The translations under genes were made by a program, and so were the position numbers. Below the pieces are notes generated by a model, which did not search any database, was not told the DNA's origin, and saw nothing but the letters and a program-made list of their open reading frames with translations. DNA of 6,882 bases, from the NCBI GenBank assembly GCA_903959715.1, contig CAJBXX010000122.1, positions 1 to 6,882 of the forward strand. Reading direction: 5' to 3'. The stretch comes from an uncultured Alphaproteobacteria bacterium (GTDB taxonomy: Bacteria; Pseudomonadota; Alphaproteobacteria; Rickettsiales; UBA1997). Positions 1-5,763 of the stretch are shown here, one piece after another. The first letter of the stretch is position 1. The number at the start of each line of letters is the position of its first letter.

Positions 1-494
1 AATAAATCGACAAAAGAAGCTTGCGAAATTTTTTGCGATTCGGGCGAAATTGTTTGATATTTTTGCTCCCAATCGACCGACAAAGCGATTTCATTAAATA
101 AAATTTCAAATTCTTTTTCGGCTTCTTCGACTACTTCGCGACATTTGGTAACAAATGAACCGCGACCATTTTCATTTTCGTAAATTCCAGCTTTTTTACC
201 AATAATTTTTTCAACTAATCTTTCGGTCGGCAAACCATTATCGTCAAAACCCATCGGATAAAAAACATCTTTGCCACTCATGCGGTTGTAACGCGCCACG
301 AAATCAGCTTGCGTATAAGAAAAAACATGCCCCATATGCAAAAGCCCTGAGACTGTAGGAGGCGGAGTATCGATTACGAAAGTTTGATTTTTTGGCAAAT
401 CATTTTTCCATTGATAAATTTTGTGTTTTTGCCATTCGTGACGCCATTTATTTTCAATAATTTTGGCATCATATTTGTCGGGTAATTTTGACAT
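1..494 (-). CDS. valS: Valyl-tRNA synthetase, N-terminal part (cut by window edge), archaeal/Rickettsiales-type
   Basis: This class I aminoacyl-tRNA synthetase charges tRNA-Val with valine in the cytoplasm. Only the first 164 codons lie in the window; the rest continues past the left edge. The N-terminus reads MSKLPDKYDAKIIENKW, followed by TPPPTVSG (residues 43-50) and the class I ATP-binding HIGH-type motif HMGH (53-56). Next comes FYPMGFDDNGLPTERLVEK, where the usual bacterial enzyme has a DHAGIATQ-type sequence. The DDNGLPTE form is the one I associate with archaeal ValRS and with Rickettsia, which points to that type and to a full length near 800 residues rather than about 950. The ATG overlaps the stop of the upstream bamB-like gene by one base (TAATG), so translation is probably coupled. 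No strong Shine-Dalgarno sequence is visible. Family assignment is very secure; the subtype rests on motif reading. Confidence 0.96.
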   Translation of the reverse strand, partial: MSKLPDKYDAKIIENKWRHEWQKHKIYQWKNDLPKNQTFVIDTPPPTVSGLLHMGHVFSYTQADFVARYNRMSGKDVFYPMGFDDNGLPTERLVEKIIGKKAGIYENENGRGSFVTKCREVVEEAEKEFEILFNEIALSVDWEQKYQTISPESQKISQASFVDL

Positions 495-1936
495 TATTCA
501 AGCTCGATTAACTTAGTTTTATAACGGTTCATGCCGTAAAAATACATTTTATTTTCAATGATAATTGGCACATGCAAAACTTTTTTATTTAACGAAAAAG
601 TTTTTTCAATTTTGCCATCAAATGGTGAAATAATAAATAACTCACCATCTTCACGCGAGGCGATTAATTTATCACCCGCCATAATTATGCCGATATAATT
701 AAATTTTGTAGCAATTTTTTTAGGATTTTTAAAAGCCGGCAATTGCACCATCCATTTGATTCCGCCAGTTTTTTTATAAATCGCCAATAATTTATTTTCG
801 CTGTTAATTACGAATAAAAAATCTCTTGCCAGCCAAAAATCAACGACCGAAGCGATCGATTTTTTCCAAATATCCTCACCAGTTTTCAACGAAATCGCCT
901 TCATCAAACCGCCATTACCAATGGCGTAAACTACGGCATCTTTAATCAAAGGCGTTGCATCAATATCGTTAAGGAAAAAATCAGAATTAAAAATTTGATT
1001 TAAATTTAAATCTTGCGACCACAAACTTTCCCCGGTTTTTTTATTAAGCGCATAAATTTCTCCCGAAGAATATGAAGCGATTAAAATATCTCCTGAGAAA
1101 ACGGGCTGAGCACTTCCAAAAATTGCCAAAGATTTTGCAATGCCGTAATGAATCCAAATAATTTCACCATTTTTAGCATTTAAAGCGAAAGTTTTATTGT
1201 CGCTTGAAGAAATATAAACCGCCTCTCCATCGCAAATTGGCGTAGAATTAAAAATCACTGATAAATCTTTTTGCCATAAAATTTCTCCATTATTTTGATT
1301 TATAGCCTTGATTTGATTGACTCCAGCCACTGCAAATAATTTTTCATCGCACGCCCCCAAATGAGCAACTTTATAATTTTTAAGCCATAATTTTTCAAAA
1401 ATTCTTTTATGCCACAATAATTCTTTGGATTGAAGCGAGAAGGCACTAACATCGCCCGAACTATCAATATTAAAAATTTTCTGATTAGAAATTATTGGCG
1501 AATAAACAAAACTTTTAGCAAAATCTTCAAAGTAAAAAATGTTTTTATACCAAGTGCGTCTAAGATCAATTTCAATTTTCTTATTAAAAAACCACCCATT
1601 TTCTCGATAAGAAAAATCTTTAGCAATATTTTCAATTTGTTGATTAGTTTTGCTAGCGGATCCAAGCCAAATTTGATTAATTTGTGATTTTGGTAATTTA
1701 ATTGAGATGTCTTTTAAAGATTCATCAATTGTTTCTTCACTAAGGTATTCTAGGGCTGGAAGCGCTTTTGTTTTATCGTATTTTTTTTCAGAACTGCAAT
1801 TTGTAGAAAATAAAAATAAAAAAATAGTTAATAATTTTTTATAACAAAAGTTAGAAATATTTAAGTATTCTAAAAAATTATTTATTTTAATGTAATAAAA
1901 TATTTTTGTGAAATATTTCGAGCTTTTTGGTGTCAT
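494..1936 (-). CDS. bamB: BamB-like outer-membrane assembly lipoprotein, PQQ-type beta-propeller
   Basis: This is a 480-residue protein with about eight beta-propeller blades. Repeats of the type 'xxxxxxxGxIxALNxxTGExLW' begin near residues 154, 200, 240, 285, 336, 374, 424 and 464. Clear examples are IYALNKKTGESLW (about 294-306) and AISLKTGEDIW (about 347-357). The N-terminus has a KK pair (33-34), a hydrophobic stretch LLTIFLFLF (35-43) and then Cys47, consistent with a lipoprotein signal, although STNC is a poor lipobox. BamB is a periplasmic-side lipoprotein of the BAM complex that helps insert outer-membrane beta-barrels. Placement directly after a YfgM-like gene matches the yfgM-bamB order known from E. 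coli. It starts 15 bases after that gene, and its stop overlaps the valS start. The start is odd: about 32 residues precede the signal core, yet no internal ATG, GTG or TTG lies between codon 1 and Cys47. Other PQQ-propeller proteins (for example a quinoprotein dehydrogenase) are less likely given the lipoprotein-like N-terminus, the length and the neighbour. Confidence 0.85.
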   Translation of the reverse strand: MTPKSSKYFTKIFYYIKINNFLEYLNISNFCYKKLLTIFLFLFSTNCSSEKKYDKTKALPALEYLSEETIDESLKDISIKLPKSQINQIWLGSASKTNQQIENIAKDFSYRENGWFFNKKIEIDLRRTWYKNIFYFEDFAKSFVYSPIISNQKIFNIDSSGDVSAFSLQSKELLWHKRIFEKLWLKNYKVAHLGACDEKLFAVAGVNQIKAINQNNGEILWQKDLSVIFNSTPICDGEAVYISSSDNKTFALNAKNGEIIWIHYGIAKSLAIFGSAQPVFSGDILIASYSSGEIYALNKKTGESLWSQDLNLNQIFNSDFFLNDIDATPLIKDAVVYAIGNGGLMKAISLKTGEDIWKKSIASVVDFWLARDFLFVINSENKLLAIYKKTGGIKWMVQLPAFKNPKKIATKFNYIGIIMAGDKLIASREDGELFIISPFDGKIEKTFSLNKKVLHVPIIIENKMYFYGMNRYKTKLIELE

Positions 1937-1951
1937 AATTTAAAAAAATTA

Positions 1952-2647
1952 CTATGATTTTTTTGGCTCATAACCTTTTTGAACGACTATTTTCATAGCG
2001 TCAGAAGCACGATTTTTAAGGTCCTCTCTGACTTCTGGATTTTTTGCAATCATTTCAAAAATTTGATAAGATTTTTCCAAATTATTTTTATTCATTTCAA
2101 GATAACCCCTTTGTTCGGCGATGTAATAACGCAAAATTTTTGAATTATTTTCAACTGCAAGAATTTTTTCTGATAAATCAATTTTAGTGAGAGCCTCTTC
2201 TTCAGTCATCAAGGTTCGCACCATCAACAAACCAGCCAATTCTTTGATATAATTATCGCAAAAACGGCATTTATTTACTTCGGAATAAACATTTATTGCT
2301 TCGTTTTTTTTGTTTTCTTCGAGTAAAATTCCAGCGTAACGCAATGATGCCAAAGACTTAACGCCATTTGGAGCCGAAGAAGAATCATAAATTTCTTTAA
2401 GATTTTTTTTGGCCTTTTCGATATCGCCGAGCTGTTGATCAATCATTGATTGATGAAGTATTTCGGAATATTTTTCTTGTTGCGATTTTTGATTAATTTT
2501 ATATGCCGTAAAAATGATTGAGGAAGCAATGGCAACGCCCAAAATCACGAACAATATTTTTTTGTTTTTTCTAAAAATTTTAGCGATATTTTCGTTTCTA
2601 ATTTCAGAATTTGCTTGTTTTAAAATATGCTTAATGTCGCTAGACAT
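1952..2647 (-). CDS. YfgM-like membrane-anchored periplasmic TPR-fold protein
   Basis: This 231-residue protein has a short polar N-terminus (1-30), one transmembrane segment (about 31-49, ILFVILGVAIASSIIFTAY) and a helical periplasmic domain rich in TPR-like helix pairs. Examples are the stretches around 76-110 (IEKAKKNLKEIY, then LASLRYAGILLEE) and 112-145. This architecture and its position directly before a bamB-like gene match the YfgM family, which in E. coli is an inner-membrane protein that associates with the SecYEG translocon and periplasmic chaperones. By family it should be anchored in the inner membrane with its C-terminal domain in the periplasm. An unusual feature is a CRFC pair at residues 127-130 in the exported domain. 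The start is well supported by an AAGGAG ribosome-binding site five bases upstream. The gene follows folD by 19 bases. Function is assigned by architecture and context; sequence similarity could not be measured. Confidence 0.8.
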   Translation of the reverse strand: MSSDIKHILKQANSEIRNENIAKIFRKNKKILFVILGVAIASSIIFTAYKINQKSQQEKYSEILHQSMIDQQLGDIEKAKKNLKEIYDSSSAPNGVKSLASLRYAGILLEENKKNEAINVYSEVNKCRFCDNYIKELAGLLMVRTLMTEEEALTKIDLSEKILAVENNSKILRYYIAEQRGYLEMNKNNLEKSYQIFEMIAKNPEVREDLKNRASDAMKIVVQKGYEPKKS

Positions 2648-2652
2648 AATAA

Positions 2653-2658
2653 CTCCTT
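2653..2658 (-). promoter_or_regulatory. Ribosome-binding site of the YfgM-like gene
   Basis: AAGGAG on the minus strand, five bases before the ATG at 2647, is the only strong Shine-Dalgarno sequence I find among the gene starts here. It lies in the 19-base gap after the folD stop and fixes the start of the YfgM-like protein. The other genes start after AT-rich leaders or are coupled to the preceding stop. Confidence 0.8.
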
Positions 2659-2666
2659 AATGAAAA

Positions 2667-3557
2667 TTAATTTTTTAAAACCAACTTTAGACAACAATCT
2701 AAAGTGTTTTGTAATAAATATGCGATCGTCATCGGACCAACTCCACCGGGAACCGGAGTTATTGCCGACGCGACTTCTTTAACTTCTTCAAAATTAACAT
2801 CGCCGATAATTTTATGTTTTCCGTCTTCAAGAGCGACTCTATTGATGCCAATATCAATGACGACCGCACCATTTTTTACCATATTTTTGGTAATTAAATT
2901 TGGCACTCCGGCACCAGAAAATATAACATCGGCTTGCAAACATTCGGCTTTTAAATCCTTAGTTTTACTATTAGCAACGGTGACGGTGCAATTTTCAAGC
3001 ATTAAAAGTCGAGTGAGAGGGCGACCAACAATGTTGGAGGAGCCAATTACTAAAGTTTTTAAGCCTGCCAAATTATCGCCTTTCACTGATTTTAAAAGGT
3101 GAATACAACCCATCGGAGTGCAAGGAACCATTGCTTTGGCAACGCCCTCAACTTCTCCAATCGAAAGCTTTCCAACATTTATAACATGAAAACCATCAAC
3201 ATCTTTGTTATAATCAATTTTATGAATAACTTTTTTAGCATCGATATGTTTGGGTAAAGGCAGTTGTACCAATATTCCGTGAACATTTTTATCGCGGTTT
3301 AATTCATCAATTTTTGCAATTAAATCGGCTTCAGAAATATCTGCTGATAATTTAAATTGAATCGAATTCATCCCGACCGAATGTGCCGATTTTTCTTTGT
3401 TGCCGACATAAATTTCGCTGGCGGGATCCAAGCCAACCATAATAACGGCAAGAGTCGGAGTGATATTAAATTTTTTCTTAATATCTTCAACGCGAATGGC
3501 AATATCTTTACGCATTCCCAGTGCTATTTCTTTGCCGTTAATAATTTGTGCTGACAT
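2667..3557 (-). CDS. folD: Bifunctional methylenetetrahydrofolate dehydrogenase / methenyltetrahydrofolate cyclohydrolase
   Basis: FolD interconverts 5,10-methylene-THF, 5,10-methenyl-THF and 10-formyl-THF with NADP(H), feeding one-carbon units to purine and formyl-methionine synthesis in the cytoplasm. The 296-residue length is normal. The catalytic residues known from E. coli FolD fall at the same numbers: Tyr50 and Lys54 in YVGNKEKSAHSVGM, Gln98 in GILVQLPLP, and Asp121 in KDVDGFH. PCTPMGC (145-151) and the cofactor-binding loop VIGSSNIVGRP (170-180) follow. The C-terminal signature PVPGGVGPMTIAYLLQNT spans 268-285. The loop reads GSSNIVG where GRSNIVG is more usual; the enzyme otherwise looks intact. 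It is the first gene of the left minus-strand run and is followed after 19 bases by the YfgM-like gene. The ATG has no Shine-Dalgarno sequence, only a T-rich leader. Confidence 0.98.
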   Translation of the reverse strand: MSAQIINGKEIALGMRKDIAIRVEDIKKKFNITPTLAVIMVGLDPASEIYVGNKEKSAHSVGMNSIQFKLSADISEADLIAKIDELNRDKNVHGILVQLPLPKHIDAKKVIHKIDYNKDVDGFHVINVGKLSIGEVEGVAKAMVPCTPMGCIHLLKSVKGDNLAGLKTLVIGSSNIVGRPLTRLLMLENCTVTVANSKTKDLKAECLQADVIFSGAGVPNLITKNMVKNGAVVIDIGINRVALEDGKHKIIGDVNFEEVKEVASAITPVPGGVGPMTIAYLLQNTLDCCLKLVLKN

Positions 3558-3594
3558 TAAAAAAAATTTTAAAATTCGTTTATGTTTTTAAAAA

Positions 3595-3600
3595 ACTATA
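3595..3600 (-). promoter_or_regulatory. Possible -10 element for folD
   Basis: TATAGT on the minus strand differs from the TATAAT consensus at one position and would give a leader of about 30 bases to the folD ATG at 3557. No good -35 is found 16-18 bases upstream, where the sequence is an A run. In such AT-rich DNA a match of this quality can arise by chance, so this is only a candidate. Confidence 0.25.
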
Positions 3601-3621
3601 GCTCTTATGATTTTATTTTTT

Positions 3622-3634
3622 TTGATTAAATCAA
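3622..3634. repeat. 13-base perfect palindrome (6-base arms, 1-base centre)
   Basis: On the plus strand TTGATT-A-AATCAA reads the same on both strands apart from the central base. The centre is too short for an RNA hairpin, so a protein-binding site is more plausible than a terminator. It sits 65-77 bases before the folD start. No regulator can be named from the sequence. Confidence 0.4.
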
Positions 3635-3680
3635 GCACTAATTTATTTTTTTTATTAAAAAAACTAAAAAAATAATTTTA

Positions 3681-4391
3681 TCACGAGTTTATTTCACTCA
3701 AAAATGCCTGATCTAAATTGTCTTTTGCGTGCTTTTTCTTTAGATCCTGTGGGCTTCCGATATAACGAATTTTGGTATTATGCAAAACCGCAATATTATC
3801 ACAAATTTCATCCATATCCGATAAAATATGAGAACTAAAAAAAATAGTTTTGCCTTTTTGTTTATAATTTAATAATTCGCGTTTTAAAAAAATTCTAGCT
3901 TGCGGATCAAGACCTGACATGGGCTCATCAAGAATTACCAAATCTGCGTTCGACAAAAAAACCGCCATCAAACCAAGTTTTTGCGTCATGCCTTTAGAAT
4001 ATTTACTAATTTTTTGCGATAAAATTTCATAATTTAATTCAAGATTTTTACAAATTTCGTAAGCTTCAATTTCATTAAATTTAATTTTATAAAAACCCAA
4101 GACGAAGTTAAGAAAATCAAGCCCAGTTTGATGAATCGAAGGCTGAAATTTTTCGGGTAAATAACAAACTTTTTTGCGTGCTTCGGGCAAAACTCTTGAA
4201 ACGCCGTAAATCTCGACTTCGCCATTATTTTGGTCGCAAAGATCTAAAATAATTTTGATTAAAGTAGTTTTGCCTTGACCATTTAAACCGATAAAACCAA
4301 AAATTTCATTATTTTTGACTTCAAAATTTATATCATCAAGAACGGTTTTAGAAAAATTTTTAGAAATTTGTGAAATTTTTATTGGTAACAT
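3681..4391 (-). CDS. ABC-type transporter ATP-binding protein (CcmA/COG1131-like), no permease in window
   Basis: This 236-residue protein is a single nucleotide-binding domain that would power an ABC transporter at the inner membrane. All core motifs are visible: Walker A GLNGQGKTT (35-43), a Q-loop region around YLPEKFQPS (78-85), signature YSKGMTQKLGL (131-141) in place of the usual LSGGQ, Walker B LVILDEP (151-157) with the catalytic Glu, D-loop SGLDP (159-163), and the switch His188 in FFSSHILSDMDEICD. The SSHIL...DEICD form and overall layout match the ABC-2/CcmA-type exporter ATPases, whose partner permeases are normally encoded next door. Here the downstream neighbour is folD and the upstream one is aroQ, so the substrate and partner are unknown. 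Its ATG follows the aroQ stop by one base (TAAGATG), which makes translational coupling likely. Confidence 0.93.
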   Translation of the reverse strand: MLPIKISQISKNFSKTVLDDINFEVKNNEIFGFIGLNGQGKTTLIKIILDLCDQNNGEVEIYGVSRVLPEARKKVCYLPEKFQPSIHQTGLDFLNFVLGFYKIKFNEIEAYEICKNLELNYEILSQKISKYSKGMTQKLGLMAVFLSNADLVILDEPMSGLDPQARIFLKRELLNYKQKGKTIFFSSHILSDMDEICDNIAVLHNTKIRYIGSPQDLKKKHAKDNLDQAFLSEINS

Positions 4392-4392
4392 C

Positions 4393-4827
4393 TTATTTAA
4401 TCATGTTATTTATTGCAAAAAGAGCGATTGTATAACCATGAGCCCCTAAGCCCGAAATCACTCCATCAACGACGGGACTTATGAAAGAATGTTGACGAAA
4501 ATCTTCTCTTTTGTAAATATTGGAAATATGTAATTCGATTTTTGGACCAGTAAAAATTTCTAGAGCGTCACGAATCGCAACCGAACTGTGCGTAAAAGCC
4601 GCGCCGTTGATGATAATTCCATTAAAATGCTCAACGGCACTTTGAATAGCATCAATAATTTCGCCTTCGTGATTGGTTTGCACAAAATTAACTTCAACCT
4701 CAATTTGTTTGGCGACTTCTTGGCAATCAGAAGCGATTTTATCAAGTTTTAAATCGCCGTAAACCGACTTGTTTCTAAGGTGCAAAAGATTTAAATTTGG
4801 ACCGTTAATAATCAAAATTCTTTTCAT
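4393..4827 (-). CDS. aroQ: 3-dehydroquinate dehydratase, type II
   Basis: This enzyme converts 3-dehydroquinate to 3-dehydroshikimate, the third step of the shikimate pathway to chorismate and aromatic amino acids. The 144-residue length is typical of the small dodecameric type II enzyme. Visible motifs are the N-terminal INGPNLNLL (7-15), Arg18 and the catalytic Tyr23 in the lid loop (LRNKSVYG), the NHEGEIIDAI stretch (52-61), NGAAFTHSSVAIRDAL (74-89), and the catalytic His100 with the ELHISNIYKREDFRQHS block (98-114). The lid loop reads HLRNKSVYG where GTREPxxYG is usual, and NGAAFTH stands where NPxAYTH is usual, but Arg18, Tyr23 and His100 are present. The gene starts three bases after pssA ends and is followed after one base by the ABC ATPase gene. 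In many alphaproteobacteria aroQ is followed by accB-accC, which is not so here. Confidence 0.96.
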   Translation of the reverse strand: MKRILIINGPNLNLLHLRNKSVYGDLKLDKIASDCQEVAKQIEVEVNFVQTNHEGEIIDAIQSAVEHFNGIIINGAAFTHSSVAIRDALEIFTGPKIELHISNIYKREDFRQHSFISPVVDGVISGLGAHGYTIALFAINNMIK

Positions 4828-4830
4828 AGT

Positions 4831-5613
4831 TTATTTTTTTATTTGATTAGAAATTTTTATAAAATAAAAAATTGTAATTGGAATTGAAAATGAATAAACC
4901 ACGCCGATTATTGCTAGAGTAAACCAAGGACGCACAATTAATCCGAAAATAATTGAACCCAAAATCAAAGCGGTTAAATAAAAATTGTTATTTTTGATGG
5001 GAATTTTTTTGATTGAAATCGTTGGCACACGGCTTGCCATCATAATCGCCAACATTAATAAAAAACAAATTACTAAAATTTGATTACAATAAAAACCTTC
5101 ACCAAATTCATAAAATAAAACCATTGGAAGCATGGCAAGAGCGGCTCCGACCGGCGAAGGAATACCTTTAAAAAAATATTTTTCTAAAATTGGATTAGCT
5201 TTATCATCATGTAAATCAACATTAAATCTTGCCAAACGAATTGCGGCGCAAACTGCGAATATCAAGACCATCGCCCAATCAAATCCTAAAATATCGCCGT
5301 AAGAATTTACCCAAAAATAGACGATAAATCCGGGAACGACGCCAAAATTAACGAAATCAACTAACGAATCAAGTTGGGCTCCGAAATCATTTGAAGCGTT
5401 TAAAAATCTCGCCAAACGACCATCGATTCCATCTAAAAATCCGGCCAATAATAAAAGTGAACTCGCGATTAAATAATCGCCAACCATTGAAAATCTGACG
5501 GCGGTTAAAGTGATACAAAGGCTTGTAAGAGTAACGATATTGGGCAATAATCGCAACAAAGAAAATATTCCTTTTTTAGAATTACGAATTTTGTAAATTA
5601 GTGTTGAAGACAT
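4831..5613 (-). CDS. pssA: CDP-diacylglycerol--serine O-phosphatidyltransferase
   Basis: PssA makes phosphatidylserine, the precursor of phosphatidylethanolamine, from CDP-diacylglycerol and serine in the inner membrane. With the ATG at 5613 the protein has 260 residues. The CDP-alcohol phosphotransferase motif D-G-x2-A-R-x8-G-x3-D-x3-D is complete: Asp64, Gly65, Ala68, Arg69, Gly78, Asp82 and Asp86, preceded by Asp61. The conserved FFKGIPSPVGA segment lies at about 147-157. Seven or eight hydrophobic segments span the rest (about 23-44, 48-60, 90-103, 113-126, 155-168, 179-192, 211-227 and 231-252). An in-frame TTG at 5655 would add 14 residues. I prefer 5613 because the short basic lead-in before LLPNIVTLTSL resembles alphaproteobacterial PssA, but neither start has a Shine-Dalgarno sequence. 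It is the first gene of the pssA-aroQ-ABC run. The psd gene, often next to pssA, is not present. Confidence 0.96.
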   Translation of the reverse strand: MSSTLIYKIRNSKKGIFSLLRLLPNIVTLTSLCITLTAVRFSMVGDYLIASSLLLLAGFLDGIDGRLARFLNASNDFGAQLDSLVDFVNFGVVPGFIVYFWVNSYGDILGFDWAMVLIFAVCAAIRLARFNVDLHDDKANPILEKYFFKGIPSPVGAALAMLPMVLFYEFGEGFYCNQILVICFLLMLAIMMASRVPTISIKKIPIKNNNFYLTALILGSIIFGLIVRPWFTLAIIGVVYSFSIPITIFYFIKISNQIKK

Positions 5614-5763
5614 TTTTTTTAAAAAATTTTTAATTAATCTTTGCTTTAAAAACAATCAACATTTAGTCTTGCTTAAAAAATAAAATAAGCAAATTAAAAA
5701 TTATTTTTTAGCGAAATATTTTTAGCTTTGCTTGCGATTCATTAAATTAATTTTTCAAAATAA
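5614..5763. other. Divergent intergenic region between pssA and tkt
   Basis: This 150-base, very AT-rich region must hold the promoters for the minus-strand pssA run and the plus-strand tkt gene. No -35/-10 pair with good spacing stands out in either direction. It contains a 7-base inverted repeat (5669-5675 with 5686-5692) and three copies of a TTGCTT core. If pssA used the TTG at 5655, its first codons would take up the left 42 bases. Confidence 0.6.
5669..5692. repeat. Inverted repeat TTGCTTA / TAAGCAA with 10-base spacer
   Basis: TTGCTTA at 5669-5675 is perfectly inverted at 5686-5692, separated by an A/T-only spacer (5676-5685). The location between two divergent genes fits an operator or a small hairpin in either leader. 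It lacks a following T run that would mark an intrinsic terminator, and no gene converges on this site. The regulator is unknown. Confidence 0.4.

Larger units (their letters stand above)
3558..3680. other. AT-rich intergenic gap between the ABC ATPase gene and folD
   Basis: This 123-base stretch has no coding potential and is the largest break within the minus-strand genes, so it probably holds the folD promoter and possibly the end of the pssA-aroQ-ABC transcript. It is made of long A and T runs with a 13-base palindrome at 3622-3634. I see no GC-rich hairpin followed by a T run on the minus strand, so there is no clear intrinsic terminator and read-through is possible. Confidence 0.6.

Noticed and set aside
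1430..1687. Plus-strand 85-codon open frame
   Set aside because: It lies wholly inside the bamB-like gene on the other strand, has no recognisable domain or ribosome-binding site, and is explained as a shadow of the AT-rich coding strand.
2704..3102. Plus-strand 132-codon open frame
   Set aside because: It is antisense to folD, whose catalytic and cofactor motifs are intact across this interval. Its translation resembles no family I know.
3558..3680. Possible intrinsic terminator after the ABC ATPase gene
   Set aside because: T and A runs are present, but there is no stable stem with G/C pairs directly before a T run on the minus strand. The 13-base palindrome has only a one-base centre.
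4034..4225. Minus-strand 63-codon frame overlapping the ABC ATPase gene
   Set aside because: It is another frame of the same strand inside a gene with all ABC motifs in order, so it is an overlap artefact and no frameshift is involved.
4560..4745. Minus-strand 61-codon frame inside aroQ
   Set aside because: It is in another frame of the same strand, within the intact catalytic frame of aroQ, and has no independent start signal.
5614..5655. An in-frame TTG start that would lengthen PssA by 14 residues
   Set aside because: It has no Shine-Dalgarno sequence, the added residues are not typical of PssA, and an ATG at 5613 gives a normal N-terminus. It is kept as an alternative only.
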